Positions 28,190-36,354 of a stretch of DNA of 56,979 bases are shown here, one piece after another. The DNA is from Zoogloea sp. (GTDB taxonomy: Bacteria > Pseudomonadota > Gammaproteobacteria > Burkholderiales > Rhodocyclaceae), in NCBI GenBank assembly GCA_023150095.1, contig JAKLLO010000039.1:1-56979 (forward strand), given 5' to 3'. The translations under genes and the position numbers were made by a program. A model generated the notes under the pieces. The model ran no database searches, was not told the DNA's origin, and worked only from the letters and a program-made list of their open reading frames with translations. The first letter of the stretch is position 1. Each line of letters opens with the position of its first letter.

Positions 28190-28399
28190 GTAGATCGACA
28201 TCACCGGGTTAACGAAGGACTTTCACGAGCTGTAGATCGAATACAGGCGGTGTACGAACGATGTTCACCGGGTGTAGATCGAATACACCCCGTGCACTAA
28301 GGAATCGCATAGGGTGTAGATCATATTCACCCCGTGAACGAAGGATGTTCACGGGGTGTAGATCGAATACACGCTGCGTTGATGGAATGCCAGGCAGGC
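28190..28399. repeat. Tandem array of five 42-bp hairpin repeats
   Basis: Units start with GTAGATCGAA or a near copy at 28190, 28232, 28274, 28316 and 28358, spacing exactly 42 bp, with a partial unit before (from about 28171). In unit 4, CACCCCGTGAAC-GAAGGAT-GTTCACGGGGTG is a perfect 12-bp inverted repeat; other units keep partial stems. Forty-two is divisible by three, so the array is open in several frames as 14-residue repeats. It lies between convergent genes and forms the stop codon of srkA at its right edge. Confidence 0.93.
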
Positions 28400-29380
28400 T
28401 TAGAACTGTCGCGCGAGGGGCGATTCGTCCATCAGCGCGACCTGCTCGCGCAGCGAGAGGATCATGTCCTGCCAGTAGCGCGGGGTGTCGAACCAGCTGA
28501 AGGCCGCCGGGAAGGCCGGGTCGTCCCAGCGCCGGGCGATCCAGCCGGCGTAGTGGATCAGGCGCAGGGTGCGCAGGGCCTCGACCAGATGCAGGCTGGC
28601 CGGGTCGAAATCGGCGAACTGCTCGTAGCCTTCCAGCACGTGGTCGAGCTGGCGGGCCATGGCCGGGGCGTCGCCGGAGAGCAGCATCCACAGATCCTGC
28701 ACCGCCGGGCCGTTGCGGGCGTCGTCGAAATCGACGAAATGCGGGCCGGCGTCGGTCCACAGCACGTTGCCGCCGTGCACGTCGCCATGCAGGCGGATCA
28801 TCGGCTGCGCGCCGGCGCGCTCGAAGCAGCGGCGCACGCCGTCCAGGGCCTGATCCACCACCGAAAGCCAGGTTTCGCGCAGTTCGGGCGGCAGGAAGGG
28901 CGAGGCGAGGAGTTCGTCGCGCGGTTCTTCGCCGAAGCTGCGGATGGTCAGATCCGGCCGGTAGGCGAAGGGCTTTCTTGCGCCGATGGCGTGGATGCGG
29001 CCGAGGAAGCGGCCCAGCCAGCCGAGCACCGCCGGGTCGTCGAGCTCGGGCGCGCGGCCACCGCGGCGGGGGAACAGCGCCACCCGGAAGCCTTCGTAGT
29101 GATGCAGCGTGCTGCCGCCCACTTCCAGCGCCGGCACGGCGGGGATCTCGGCGTCGGCGAGTTCGGCGAGGAAGGCGTGCTCCTCGAGGATCGCTTCGTC
29201 GCTCCAGCGCCCGGGGCGATAGAACTTGGCGATCAGCGGCTGGGCGTCCTCGATGCCGACCTGATAGACGCGGTTTTCGTAGCTGTTGAGGGTGAGCAGG
29301 CGGCCGTCGCAGACGAGGCCGCTGGCCTCGACCGCCGACAGCACGAAATCCGGTGTCAGCGGCCCGAAAGGCGCCGTCAC
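28400..29380 (-). CDS. srkA: Stress response kinase A (YihE/SrkA family)
   Basis: A 326-residue Ser/Thr kinase-like protein that counteracts MazF-type and envelope stress death in E. coli. LNSYENRVYQVGIED (N lobe), IAKFYRPGRW with the beta-3 Lys, the catalytic RLHGDVHGGNVLW and HFVDFDDARNGPAVQDLW (DFD) are all intact. Its TAA stop is at the junction with the 42-bp repeat array, so the array may have replaced native 3' sequence. The 5' end overlaps terC stop by 4 bases. Confidence 0.93.
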   Translation of the reverse strand: MTAPFGPLTPDFVLSAVEASGLVCDGRLLTLNSYENRVYQVGIEDAQPLIAKFYRPGRWSDEAILEEHAFLAELADAEIPAVPALEVGGSTLHHYEGFRVALFPRRGGRAPELDDPAVLGWLGRFLGRIHAIGARKPFAYRPDLTIRSFGEEPRDELLASPFLPPELRETWLSVVDQALDGVRRCFERAGAQPMIRLHGDVHGGNVLWTDAGPHFVDFDDARNGPAVQDLWMLLSGDAPAMARQLDHVLEGYEQFADFDPASLHLVEALRTLRLIHYAGWIARRWDDPAFPAAFSWFDTPRYWQDMILSLREQVALMDESPLARQF

Positions 29381-30141
29381 TGCTTGCTGCCCTCGCGCAC
29401 GTAGGGCTCGTGGAGCTTGACCGGTTCGACCTTGGCGGCGTGACGGGCGCGCATGCGCAGGTTGAGCATCTCGACCAGCACCGAGAAGGCCATCGCCGAG
29501 TAGATGTAGCCCTTGGGCACGTGGTGGCCGAAGGCGTCGGCCATCAGCACCACGCCGATCACCAGCAGGAACGAGAGCGCCAGCATCTTCACGGTGGGGT
29601 GGCGCGACACGAACTCGCCGATGGGGCCGGAGGCGACCATCATCAGGCCCACCGAGGCAATCACCGCGGCCATCATCACCGGCAGGTTATTGACCATGCC
29701 GATGGCGGTGATGATCGAGTCGAGGGAGAACACGATGTCGATCAGGATGATCTGCACGATCACCGCGCCGAAGGTGGCCTTGACGGCGCTGGAGGCTTCG
29801 CCCTCCTCGCCTTCCATCAGCTGATGCACTTCCTGGGTGCTCTTCCACACCAGGAACAGGCCGCCGCCCAGCAGGATCAGGTCGCGGCCGGAGAAGCCGT
29901 GGCCCATCACGGTGACGAGGGGCTCGGTCATACCGGCCATCCACGACAGGGCCGCCAGCAGCGCGAGGCGCATGAACATCGCCAGGAACAGGCCGAGCCG
30001 GCGGGCGAAGGCGCGCTTCTCGGGGGGCAGCTTGTCCACCAGGATGGAGATGAAGATCACGTTGTCGATGCCCAGCACCAGCTCGAGGGCGGTGAGGGTG
30101 AGGAAGGCGATCAGCAGTTGCGGGTCGGTCAGGAATTCCAT
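29377..30141 (-). CDS. TerC-family integral membrane protein
   Basis: A 254-residue protein of the TerC/YgdQ-YoaE family, thought to move metal ions (Mn2+ efflux in characterised members) across the inner membrane. Seven hydrophobic helices are visible with the acidic signature motifs LELVLGIDNVIFISIL and IDIVFSLDSIITAIG. The ATG at 30141 gives the family N terminus MEFLTDPQLL. A yybP-ykoY riboswitch, common before TerC genes, is not apparent in the leader. It forms an operon with srkA. Confidence 0.9.
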   Translation of the reverse strand: MEFLTDPQLLIAFLTLTALELVLGIDNVIFISILVDKLPPEKRAFARRLGLFLAMFMRLALLAALSWMAGMTEPLVTVMGHGFSGRDLILLGGGLFLVWKSTQEVHQLMEGEEGEASSAVKATFGAVIVQIILIDIVFSLDSIITAIGMVNNLPVMMAAVIASVGLMMVASGPIGEFVSRHPTVKMLALSFLLVIGVVLMADAFGHHVPKGYIYSAMAFSVLVEMLNLRMRARHAAKVEPVKLHEPYVREGSKQ

Positions 30142-30303
30142 GTTTGCATCAAAGGTTATGACGGGAAGCGCGCCCGCGCAGGCAGGCACGCGGAACGCAT
30201 GGTCGCACGAAACGGGGCGGATTGAGGGCGCCGACGCAGGATGGTCGCACCGGCGGATGTCAGATCTTCGTTCCGCCACCGGCTGGCGGCGGAGGCTGGC
30301 CGG

Positions 30304-33300
30304 TCAGTGGCGGGTGGCGTAGGCGCGCATCCAGCGCTGCATCCGCGCGGCGGGCATCGGGCGGGCGATGCCGTGGCCCTGGACCAGATGACAGCCCAGC
30401 TTGACCAGCGCCTGGCGGTGGCGCGGCGTCTCGACGCCCTCGGCGATCACCTCGCGCCGGAAGGCGGCGGCGAGGCCGATCATGCTCTGCACGGTGGCGA
30501 GGTCGTCCTCGTCGTTGAGCATGTTGTGGATGATCGAGCGGTCGATCTTGATGCTGCGCACCGGCAGGCGACGCAGGCTGCTCATCGAGCCGAAGCCGGT
30601 GCCGAAGTCGTCGATGGCGAAGCTCACGCCCAGGTCGTTGCAGGCGTCCATGATGCGGGCGATGCGCGACAGGTCGGTGAGGGTGGTGGATTCGAGCACT
30701 TCGAGCTGCAGCAGGCCGGGGTCGAGATCCGGGTGGGCGGCGAGCACGCTGGTCAGGTGGGGCACGAAATCCGGGTGGGCCAGGTGGCGGGCCGAAATGT
30801 TGACGCTCATCCGCGTGGCGAGGCCGGCGGCGCGCCAGGTGTCGAGCTGGGCCACGGCGGTGGCGAGCACCCACTTGCCCAGGTCGATCTCGAAGCGCGA
30901 TTCGCTCACCGTGGGCAGGAATTCGCCGGGCAGGCGCAGGCCGAGCTCCGGGTGCTTCCAGCGGATCAGCGCCTCGACGCCGGACAGGGTGTTGGTGAGG
31001 GCGTCGACCTTGGGCTGGTAGTGGAGCTCCAGCTCGCCGCCGTTGAGGGCGGATTCGACGCGGGTCTGGGCGTCGCGGTGGGCGCGCAGGCGGCGGTCGC
31101 GCTCCGGGTCGAAGAGGTGGAAGCGGTTGCGGCCGGTCTGCTTGGCGAGATACATGGCCTGGTCGGCGTGGGCGAGCAGGATCTCCGGATCGGAGCCATC
31201 CAGCGGGCACAGGGTGACGCCGATGCTGGCGGTGACGCGCAGCTCGCGGCCATCGACCGAGATGGGTTCGGAGATGCTGGTCAGCAGGCGGTCGAACACC
31301 TGCTCGCATTCGTCGGCGTGTTCGAGGCCGTTGTAGATCAGCGCGAACTCGTCGCCGCCCATCCGCGCCACGGTGTCGCCGGCGCGGGTGGAGGCCTGCA
31401 GGCGGCGGGCGATCTCCACCAGCAGGCGGTCGCCCACGTGGTGGCCGAGGCTGTCATTGACCGGCTTGAAGCCGTCGAGATCGAGATAGGCGACGGCCGC
31501 GAGGGTGCCGTTGCGCTCGGCCTGGGCCAGGGACATGCGCATCCGGTCGGCCAGCAGGCTGCGGTTGGGCAGCTGGGTGAGCACGTCGTGGTAGGCGAGG
31601 TGCTCGAGCTGGCGCTGGTTCTCCTTCATGTCGGTGATGTCGGTGAACAGCCCCACGTAATGGGTGGTCTGGCCGGCCTCGTTGCGCACCGCCGAGATGT
31701 TGCCGAGCTGGGCGTAGAACTCGCCGTTCTTCTTGCGGCTCCAGGTTTCGCCCTGCCACACGCCGTCGCGCAGCAGGTCGGCCCACATGGCGTCGTAGTA
31801 GGCCGCGTCGTGCAGGCCGGAGCGCAGCAGGCGGCTGTGCTGGCCGATGACCTCGTCGCGGGTATAGCCGGTGAGGGCGCAGAAGCTGTCGTTCACCTCG
31901 AGGATGCGGGCTTCCGGGTCGGTGATGATGATGCTCTCGTGGGCGTGGCGGAAGACGCTGGCGGTGAGGCGCAGGTAGTCTTCGGCGGCCACCCGGGCGG
32001 TGACGTCGTTGAGCGTGCCGGAAACCCCGGCGAGGGCATTGCCCGCATCCACGATGGCGCGGGCGTACAGGTCCAGCCAGCGGAAGCTGCCATCCCGGCA
32101 CTTCACCCGCAGGGTGGCGCTGCAGAAGTCCTGGGTGCGCTCGACCAGCGGCTTGAGGGCCTCGCGGCGGGCGTCCTGGTCGTCGGGATGCAGGTAATCC
32201 ACGAAGCTGTGGCCGATGGATTCGTCCACCGGGTGGCCTGTGATCTCGGTCCAGGCGGGGTTGAGGAGCTGCCAGCGACCGCTCGCGTCGGTCTGGAAGA
32301 TCACCTCGCGCACGCTGTCGAAGACCTGCTGGTAGCGGATCTGGCTTTCGAGCAGCGCCTGGGTGGTGCTGCGCATGGCGCTGATGTCGGCGATGCTGCC
32401 CACCATCCGCCGCGGGCGGCCGTCCGGGCCGTAATCCACCACGTCGCCGCGGTCGCGCACCCACAGCCAGTGGCCGTCGGCGTGGGACAGGCGGTACTCG
32501 GCCACGTAGGTGCCGCCGCCTTCGAGGCAGGTGTTCACCGCCGCCTCGACCCGCTCCCGGTCTTCCGGGTGGATCAGGGCCTGGAGGTCGGCCAAGGCGT
32601 GGTTGAGCCAGCGGTCGTCGAGGCCCAGCATGGTGCACCAGTGGCGGTTGTGGCTGAAGCGGCCGGTGACGAGGTTGTAATCCCAGATGCCTTCACCGAT
32701 GGTGGCCAGCACGTCGGCGAGCTTCTTGCGGCTGCGCTGGGCGGAGCGCTGCTCGCGCACCCGCTCGCTCACGTCGTAGGCCACGCCCACGGTGCCGACG
32801 ACCAGCCCGTCGGGGCTGCGCACCGGCGCCTTGTAGGTCTCGAACCACACCGCGGGATCGTCGTCGCCCATGCGGTCGACGCGGCTGAGGGGCTGCCCGT
32901 CGCGCATCACCTGGGCGTCTTCGGCGCGCTCGGCGTCGGCCACGAAGCGGGGAAAGAGCTCGGCATCACGCTTGCCGACCACCGACTGGGGCGTGGCGTG
33001 ACCGCAGGCTTCGGCAAAACTGCGATTGACGATCAGGTAGCGCCCGTCGCGGCCCTTGAGCCACATGCGCAGGGGCAGGCCGTTGATCAGCGTGGCCGCG
33101 CCCAGGGCTTCGCAGCCGGCTTCGGCGGCGCTTTCGGCCAGGGTCAGTTCGGAGACCGGCGTCTCTGCCGGCAGGCCCGCCTGCAGCGCGCGCAGCACGG
33201 TGTGGGCGCCGAGGTAACGCTGCGTCGGCCCGTCATTCCCGACCGCGACGCTGTCGAGGCCCTGGGTGAGCAGGCAGGAGAGGGCATCGAGCAGGCTGCT

Positions 33301-33363
33301 CCCGGGTGACAAAGGCCCGGCAACGCTGTTCGACGTTTCCCGGGAGGCGTGATCTGACGTCAT
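30304..33363 (-). CDS. Four-PAS GGDEF-EAL c-di-GMP turnover protein
   Basis: A 1019-residue cytoplasmic signalling protein. At least four PAS/PAC modules are visible: LKGRDGRYLIVNRSFAEACG (about 104-123), GEGIWDYNLVTGRFSHN, FQTDASGRWQLLNPAWTEITG and IITDPEARILEVNDSFCALTG. The GGDEF domain has an intact RMGGDEFAL and should be catalytic. The EAL domain has GVEALIRW, NISARHL, AIDDFGTGF and EGVE, so hydrolysis is also possible. No transmembrane segments or signal peptide are seen; ligands are unknown. It adds a second c-di-GMP enzyme to the O2-sensing cyclase at 9004. Confidence 0.94.
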   Translation of the reverse strand: MTSDHASRETSNSVAGPLSPGSSLLDALSCLLTQGLDSVAVGNDGPTQRYLGAHTVLRALQAGLPAETPVSELTLAESAAEAGCEALGAATLINGLPLRMWLKGRDGRYLIVNRSFAEACGHATPQSVVGKRDAELFPRFVADAERAEDAQVMRDGQPLSRVDRMGDDDPAVWFETYKAPVRSPDGLVVGTVGVAYDVSERVREQRSAQRSRKKLADVLATIGEGIWDYNLVTGRFSHNRHWCTMLGLDDRWLNHALADLQALIHPEDRERVEAAVNTCLEGGGTYVAEYRLSHADGHWLWVRDRGDVVDYGPDGRPRRMVGSIADISAMRSTTQALLESQIRYQQVFDSVREVIFQTDASGRWQLLNPAWTEITGHPVDESIGHSFVDYLHPDDQDARREALKPLVERTQDFCSATLRVKCRDGSFRWLDLYARAIVDAGNALAGVSGTLNDVTARVAAEDYLRLTASVFRHAHESIIITDPEARILEVNDSFCALTGYTRDEVIGQHSRLLRSGLHDAAYYDAMWADLLRDGVWQGETWSRKKNGEFYAQLGNISAVRNEAGQTTHYVGLFTDITDMKENQRQLEHLAYHDVLTQLPNRSLLADRMRMSLAQAERNGTLAAVAYLDLDGFKPVNDSLGHHVGDRLLVEIARRLQASTRAGDTVARMGGDEFALIYNGLEHADECEQVFDRLLTSISEPISVDGRELRVTASIGVTLCPLDGSDPEILLAHADQAMYLAKQTGRNRFHLFDPERDRRLRAHRDAQTRVESALNGGELELHYQPKVDALTNTLSGVEALIRWKHPELGLRLPGEFLPTVSESRFEIDLGKWVLATAVAQLDTWRAAGLATRMSVNISARHLAHPDFVPHLTSVLAAHPDLDPGLLQLEVLESTTLTDLSRIARIMDACNDLGVSFAIDDFGTGFGSMSSLRRLPVRSIKIDRSIIHNMLNDEDDLATVQSMIGLAAAFRREVIAEGVETPRHRQALVKLGCHLVQGHGIARPMPAARMQRWMRAYATRH

Positions 33364-33510
33364 CCTGTTTTATCAATTTTTCCAGTTTTCGCGATGGTGC
33401 ATCGGGCCGCCCGGCTTGCCAAGGAAGGAAGTCCCACGCAAAGGCGACGGATGTCACGACCACCGCCGGTTCTGGATCAAAACAGTGACTTATCACCGCC
33501 GTACAGGGTT

Positions 33511-34779
33511 TCAGCCCTCGCGGCCATCGCTCCGGGGGGCCAGGTAGATCGGCACCAGACGGCTCGCCCAGGGAAGGAAGACGACCAGCCAGCCGACCCC
33601 GGCCGCCACCAGCAGCAGCGCCTGCCCGACGGGCAACACGTCGGCCAGCACCCGCAGCGCCGCCACCCCATGCAGGCCCAGGGCCAGCCGCCAGGTCAGG
33701 GCGTCGGCCACCAGCGGGCGCCCCGAGTGGCCAAGGGTGACGCGGGACACCATCGCCAGGGTCATCGTCGCGAAGTAGCCCACCGCCAGCGCGTGCAGGG
33801 GCGCGAGGCCGAGGGTGTCGACGCCGGCCAGATGCAGCCCGCCCTGCACCCCGGCCAGCAGCCAGGCGATGCCCAGCCACAGAAAACCGAGGTGCAGCAT
33901 CGCCAGCAGCGGCACCGCAAAGCTGCGTGGCAGCTGCCACTTCCAGCTCAGCCACAGGGCCGTGCCGGCGCCCAGCAGATCCACCGGCGCCGCCCAGGCC
34001 GCCAGGCCGGCGATGTCCAGCAGGCCGTGGAGCACGCTCACGCCCAGCAGCACCCGCAGCGTCCAGTCCGGCCGCACCACCTCGTAACGGGGCAGCGCCG
34101 AGCTGGAGAAGAATGGAATCATCCGGTGGCTGACCACCATGAAGAGCGGCGCCAGCAGCCCATACACGCCGATCGACAGGCCGACCCGCGCGGCCAGCGG
34201 CGCACCCGTGGCGGCGAAGACGACCCACGCCACCAGCCCCACCGCGCCCGCCGCCAGCGCCAGCCAGGCGGTGCCCGCGTGCAGCCGCGGCTTGCCCTCC
34301 CGGAAGGCCACCGGATGCAGCACCGCCAGCGCCAGCGCCCAGCCCGTCAGCACCAGCACCAGCCCGAGCACGCGCAGCCACACGGCGCCGGTGAGCAGGC
34401 CCAGGTCGAACAGCAGCCAGCCGGACACCAGCCCCAGCCACGGCCGCCGGGCCGTGCTGCCCGGCGTGTCGGCCATCCCCTGCCAGCGGGGCATGGCGGT
34501 CATCAGGAAGCCGAACACGAAGAACGGAAACACTCCGTAAGCCGCCCACAGCCCATGCACCCAGCCCGGCGGCCACGGCCACGCGGGGCCGGCCACGGCG
34601 CCGGTGCGGGAGAGGAGCTCCCACACCCACGGGAGAAACACCAGCACGCTCTGCACCGCCCCGGCGAGGAACATCGGCCGGTGGGGCGCGGCGAACAGGA
34701 TCGCCGCGCGGGACGCGGGCGCGGGCGGCACCGGAGGTGGCGCGGCGGGTCGGGACTGGAGCTGGATGGGTTTTTCCAT
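33511..34779 (-). CDS. nnrS: NnrS family protein (NO/denitrification-linked, heme-copper membrane protein)
   Basis: A 422-residue polytopic inner-membrane protein with about 12 helices. FAAPHRPMFLAGAVQSVL, VFPFFVFGFLMTAMPRW, MVVSHRMIPFFSSS and ALAVGYFATMTLAMVSRVTLGHSGRPL are NnrS signatures, including conserved His/Met residues. NnrS relieves nitrosative stress and is usually controlled by NO-responsive regulators. It is divergent from the Crp/Fnr gene 104 bp away. Confidence 0.92.
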   Translation of the reverse strand: MEKPIQLQSRPAAPPPVPPAPASRAAILFAAPHRPMFLAGAVQSVLVFLPWVWELLSRTGAVAGPAWPWPPGWVHGLWAAYGVFPFFVFGFLMTAMPRWQGMADTPGSTARRPWLGLVSGWLLFDLGLLTGAVWLRVLGLVLVLTGWALALAVLHPVAFREGKPRLHAGTAWLALAAGAVGLVAWVVFAATGAPLAARVGLSIGVYGLLAPLFMVVSHRMIPFFSSSALPRYEVVRPDWTLRVLLGVSVLHGLLDIAGLAAWAAPVDLLGAGTALWLSWKWQLPRSFAVPLLAMLHLGFLWLGIAWLLAGVQGGLHLAGVDTLGLAPLHALAVGYFATMTLAMVSRVTLGHSGRPLVADALTWRLALGLHGVAALRVLADVLPVGQALLLVAAGVGWLVVFLPWASRLVPIYLAPRSDGREG

Positions 34780-34883
34780 GTTTGATGAGTCAAAAAGTCA
34801 GCAAATGGCCGCGAAGCCGGCTGTGAAGCGCGCGCCCGGGGTTAGAATCAAGGGCTTGACGCCGCCCACGTTGAAAGTCCGCC

Positions 34884-35576
34884 ATGAGTAACGACAAGAT
34901 CGACATCCCCGGCCTGCTGAGCCGGATGCCCCTGTTCAGCGCCCTGTCGCCCGAAGACCTCGCCCACATGGCGGCGGCCTCGCGGGAGAAACGGCTGCAG
35001 AAAGGCGAACGATTGTTCCAGCGGGGCGAACACCCCAAGGGCTTTTTCCTGGTCGTGTGGGGGCAGATCAAGCTGGCCTTCACCTCGGCTCAGGGCAACG
35101 AGAAGGTCGTCGAAATCCTCGGCCCGCTGCAGAGCTTCGGCGAGGCGGTGATGTTCCTCGACCAGCCCTACCCGGTGCTCGGCGAGGCGCTTTCCGACAC
35201 CCTGCTGCTGCACATCGGCGCGGGCGCGGTGTTCGACCAGATCGAGCAGGACCCGCGCTTTGCCCGCAAGCTGCTGGCGGGCATGTCGATCCGCCTGCAC
35301 TCGATGGTCCGCGACGTGGAATCCTACGCGCTGCGCTCGTCCACCCAGCGGGTCATCGGCTACCTGCTGCAGCTGGCCGAGAGCGTCCCCTGCGCGCCCG
35401 GCGGGCGTCACGAGGTGGAGCTGCCGACCAGCAAGCAGGTGATCGCCTCGCGCCTCAGCCTGACGCCGGAAACCCTCTCGCGCATCTTCCATGAGCTGTC
35501 CGATGCCGGCCTGATCTCGGTGCAGGGCAAGCACATCGTGATTCACGACGCTGCCAAGCTGGCCCTCCACGACTGA
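34884..35576 (+). CDS. dnr: Crp/Fnr-family regulator, Dnr/NnrR type
   Basis: A 230-residue regulator with an N-terminal cyclic-nucleotide-like sensor domain (KGERLFQRGEHPKGFFLVVWGQIKL), a dimerisation helix (about 130-150) and a C-terminal wHTH (TSKQVIASRLSLTPETLSRIFHEL). There is no N-terminal Cys cluster, so it is not an [4Fe-4S] Fnr; this and the neighbours point to the heme/NO-sensing Dnr clade. The symbol is an assignment by context, not proven. TTGA-N6-TCAA sites lie upstream of DUF2249 and nirJ nearby. Confidence 0.82.
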   Translation: MSNDKIDIPGLLSRMPLFSALSPEDLAHMAAASREKRLQKGERLFQRGEHPKGFFLVVWGQIKLAFTSAQGNEKVVEILGPLQSFGEAVMFLDQPYPVLGEALSDTLLLHIGAGAVFDQIEQDPRFARKLLAGMSIRLHSMVRDVESYALRSSTQRVIGYLLQLAESVPCAPGGRHEVELPTSKQVIASRLSLTPETLSRIFHELSDAGLISVQGKHIVIHDAAKLALHD

Positions 35577-35585
35577 AACACCGCC

Positions 35586-35825
35586 TCAGGCGGCGGCCGC
35601 GTGACGGATGTGGATGTGAAACTCCCCGCTGTCCGTGGATTCGGTGCGGTGGGTATAGCCATTGCGCCGCAGGATGTCGTACAGCGGCCCGGGCTCCCGA
35701 TACAGCATCAGGACCACCTCGCCGCCCGGCGGCATCGTGTCGAGCGCCTCGAGGGTCAGGTTGAGCGGCTCCGGCGGCATCAGACCGCGGGCGTCGACGA
35801 TGATAGGCGTGGTTTTATCGGTCAT
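35586..35825 (-). CDS. DUF2249 (TusA-fold) protein
   Basis: A 79-residue soluble protein. IIVDARGLMPPEPLNLTLEALDTM matches DUF2249, a TusA-like fold often found with denitrification and Dnr/NnrS genes, function not established. The usual redox Cys of TusA is absent (GLMPPEP in place of CP). A likely Dnr site lies 72 bp upstream. Confidence 0.87.
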   Translation of the reverse strand: MTDKTTPIIVDARGLMPPEPLNLTLEALDTMPPGGEVVLMLYREPGPLYDILRRNGYTHRTESTDSGEFHIHIRHAAAA

Positions 35826-35896
35826 GGCAGGCTCGGAAGAAGTGGGCGAAAACGCCGGTGCGGGTGCCAGATTGGCCCAATCGCCCCCGGTGAACC

Positions 35897-35910
35897 TTGA
35901 GCCCGGTCAA
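35897..35910. promoter_or_regulatory. FNR/Dnr-type binding site upstream of DUF2249
   Basis: TTGAG-CCCG-GTCAA matches TTGAT-N4-ATCAA at 8 of 10 fixed bases and keeps the invariant TTGA-N6-TCAA. Centred at 35903.5, it predicts a transcription start near 35862 on the minus strand. The -10 region is only moderate (CAATCT). Confidence 0.65.
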
Positions 35911-35997
35911 GCTGGTGAACGGTTGGCGTGGCGCAGGTCGCATACGACAGCCCGGATTGGGTGATAAATTCGCGGCCATGCCGAATGAGACTGAATC

Positions 35998-36354
35998 GTG
36001 AAGGAAGGTTCCGCCCTGCTCGCCGCCCTGGCCCTGGCGGCGGGCATCGCCTATTGGTCCGATCACTTCCGCACCGAAGGCTGGAAAGCCGCCCCGCAGA
36101 CGGAGAGCCCCTTTCCCTACCAGCAGTCGGCCACCCACTCGCCCAACCCGGTGCCGCCGCCGGCCGCGCCCGAGCGCCTCGAGGTGAACGCCGCCAGAGA
36201 CGCCGCCGACAAGGCCGCCCTGTGCACCGAGCTGCAGGAGGTGATCGACGACGTCGACGCGGCCTTGCTCCATCCCCAGTCGCCGAGCTCGGCCGAACAG
36301 CTTCTCAACCGCCGCCGGACCTACGTGGAAAAGCGGATGGCGCTGGGCTGCTGA
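35998..36354 (+). CDS. Hypothetical membrane-anchored or exported protein
   Basis: A 118-residue protein starting at a GTG. The N-terminal helix (ALLAALALAAGIAYW) is followed by a Pro-rich linker (NPVPPPAAPE) and a helical, basic C terminus with Cys residues at about 76 and 118. Orientation suggests a periplasmic domain tethered to the inner membrane. I do not recognise a family. Its last 50 bases overlap the 3' end of the convergent nirN-like gene, so one of the two 3' ends may be atypical. Confidence 0.6.
   Translation: MKEGSALLAALALAAGIAYWSDHFRTEGWKAAPQTESPFPYQQSATHSPNPVPPPAAPERLEVNAARDAADKAALCTELQEVIDDVDAALLHPQSPSSAEQLLNRRRTYVEKRMALGC

Noticed and set aside
28190-28399. Possible CRISPR array (regular 42-bp spacing)
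   Set aside because: Repeats are contiguous with no unique spacers, units diverge from each other, and no cas genes are nearby.
30142-30303. yybP-ykoY manganese riboswitch upstream of the TerC-family gene
   Set aside because: I could not find the conserved loop motifs of that aptamer in the leader.
34782-34793. TTGATGAGTCAA before nnrS as an FNR/Dnr box
   Set aside because: The half-sites are only four bases apart, not six, and the site directly abuts the start codon.
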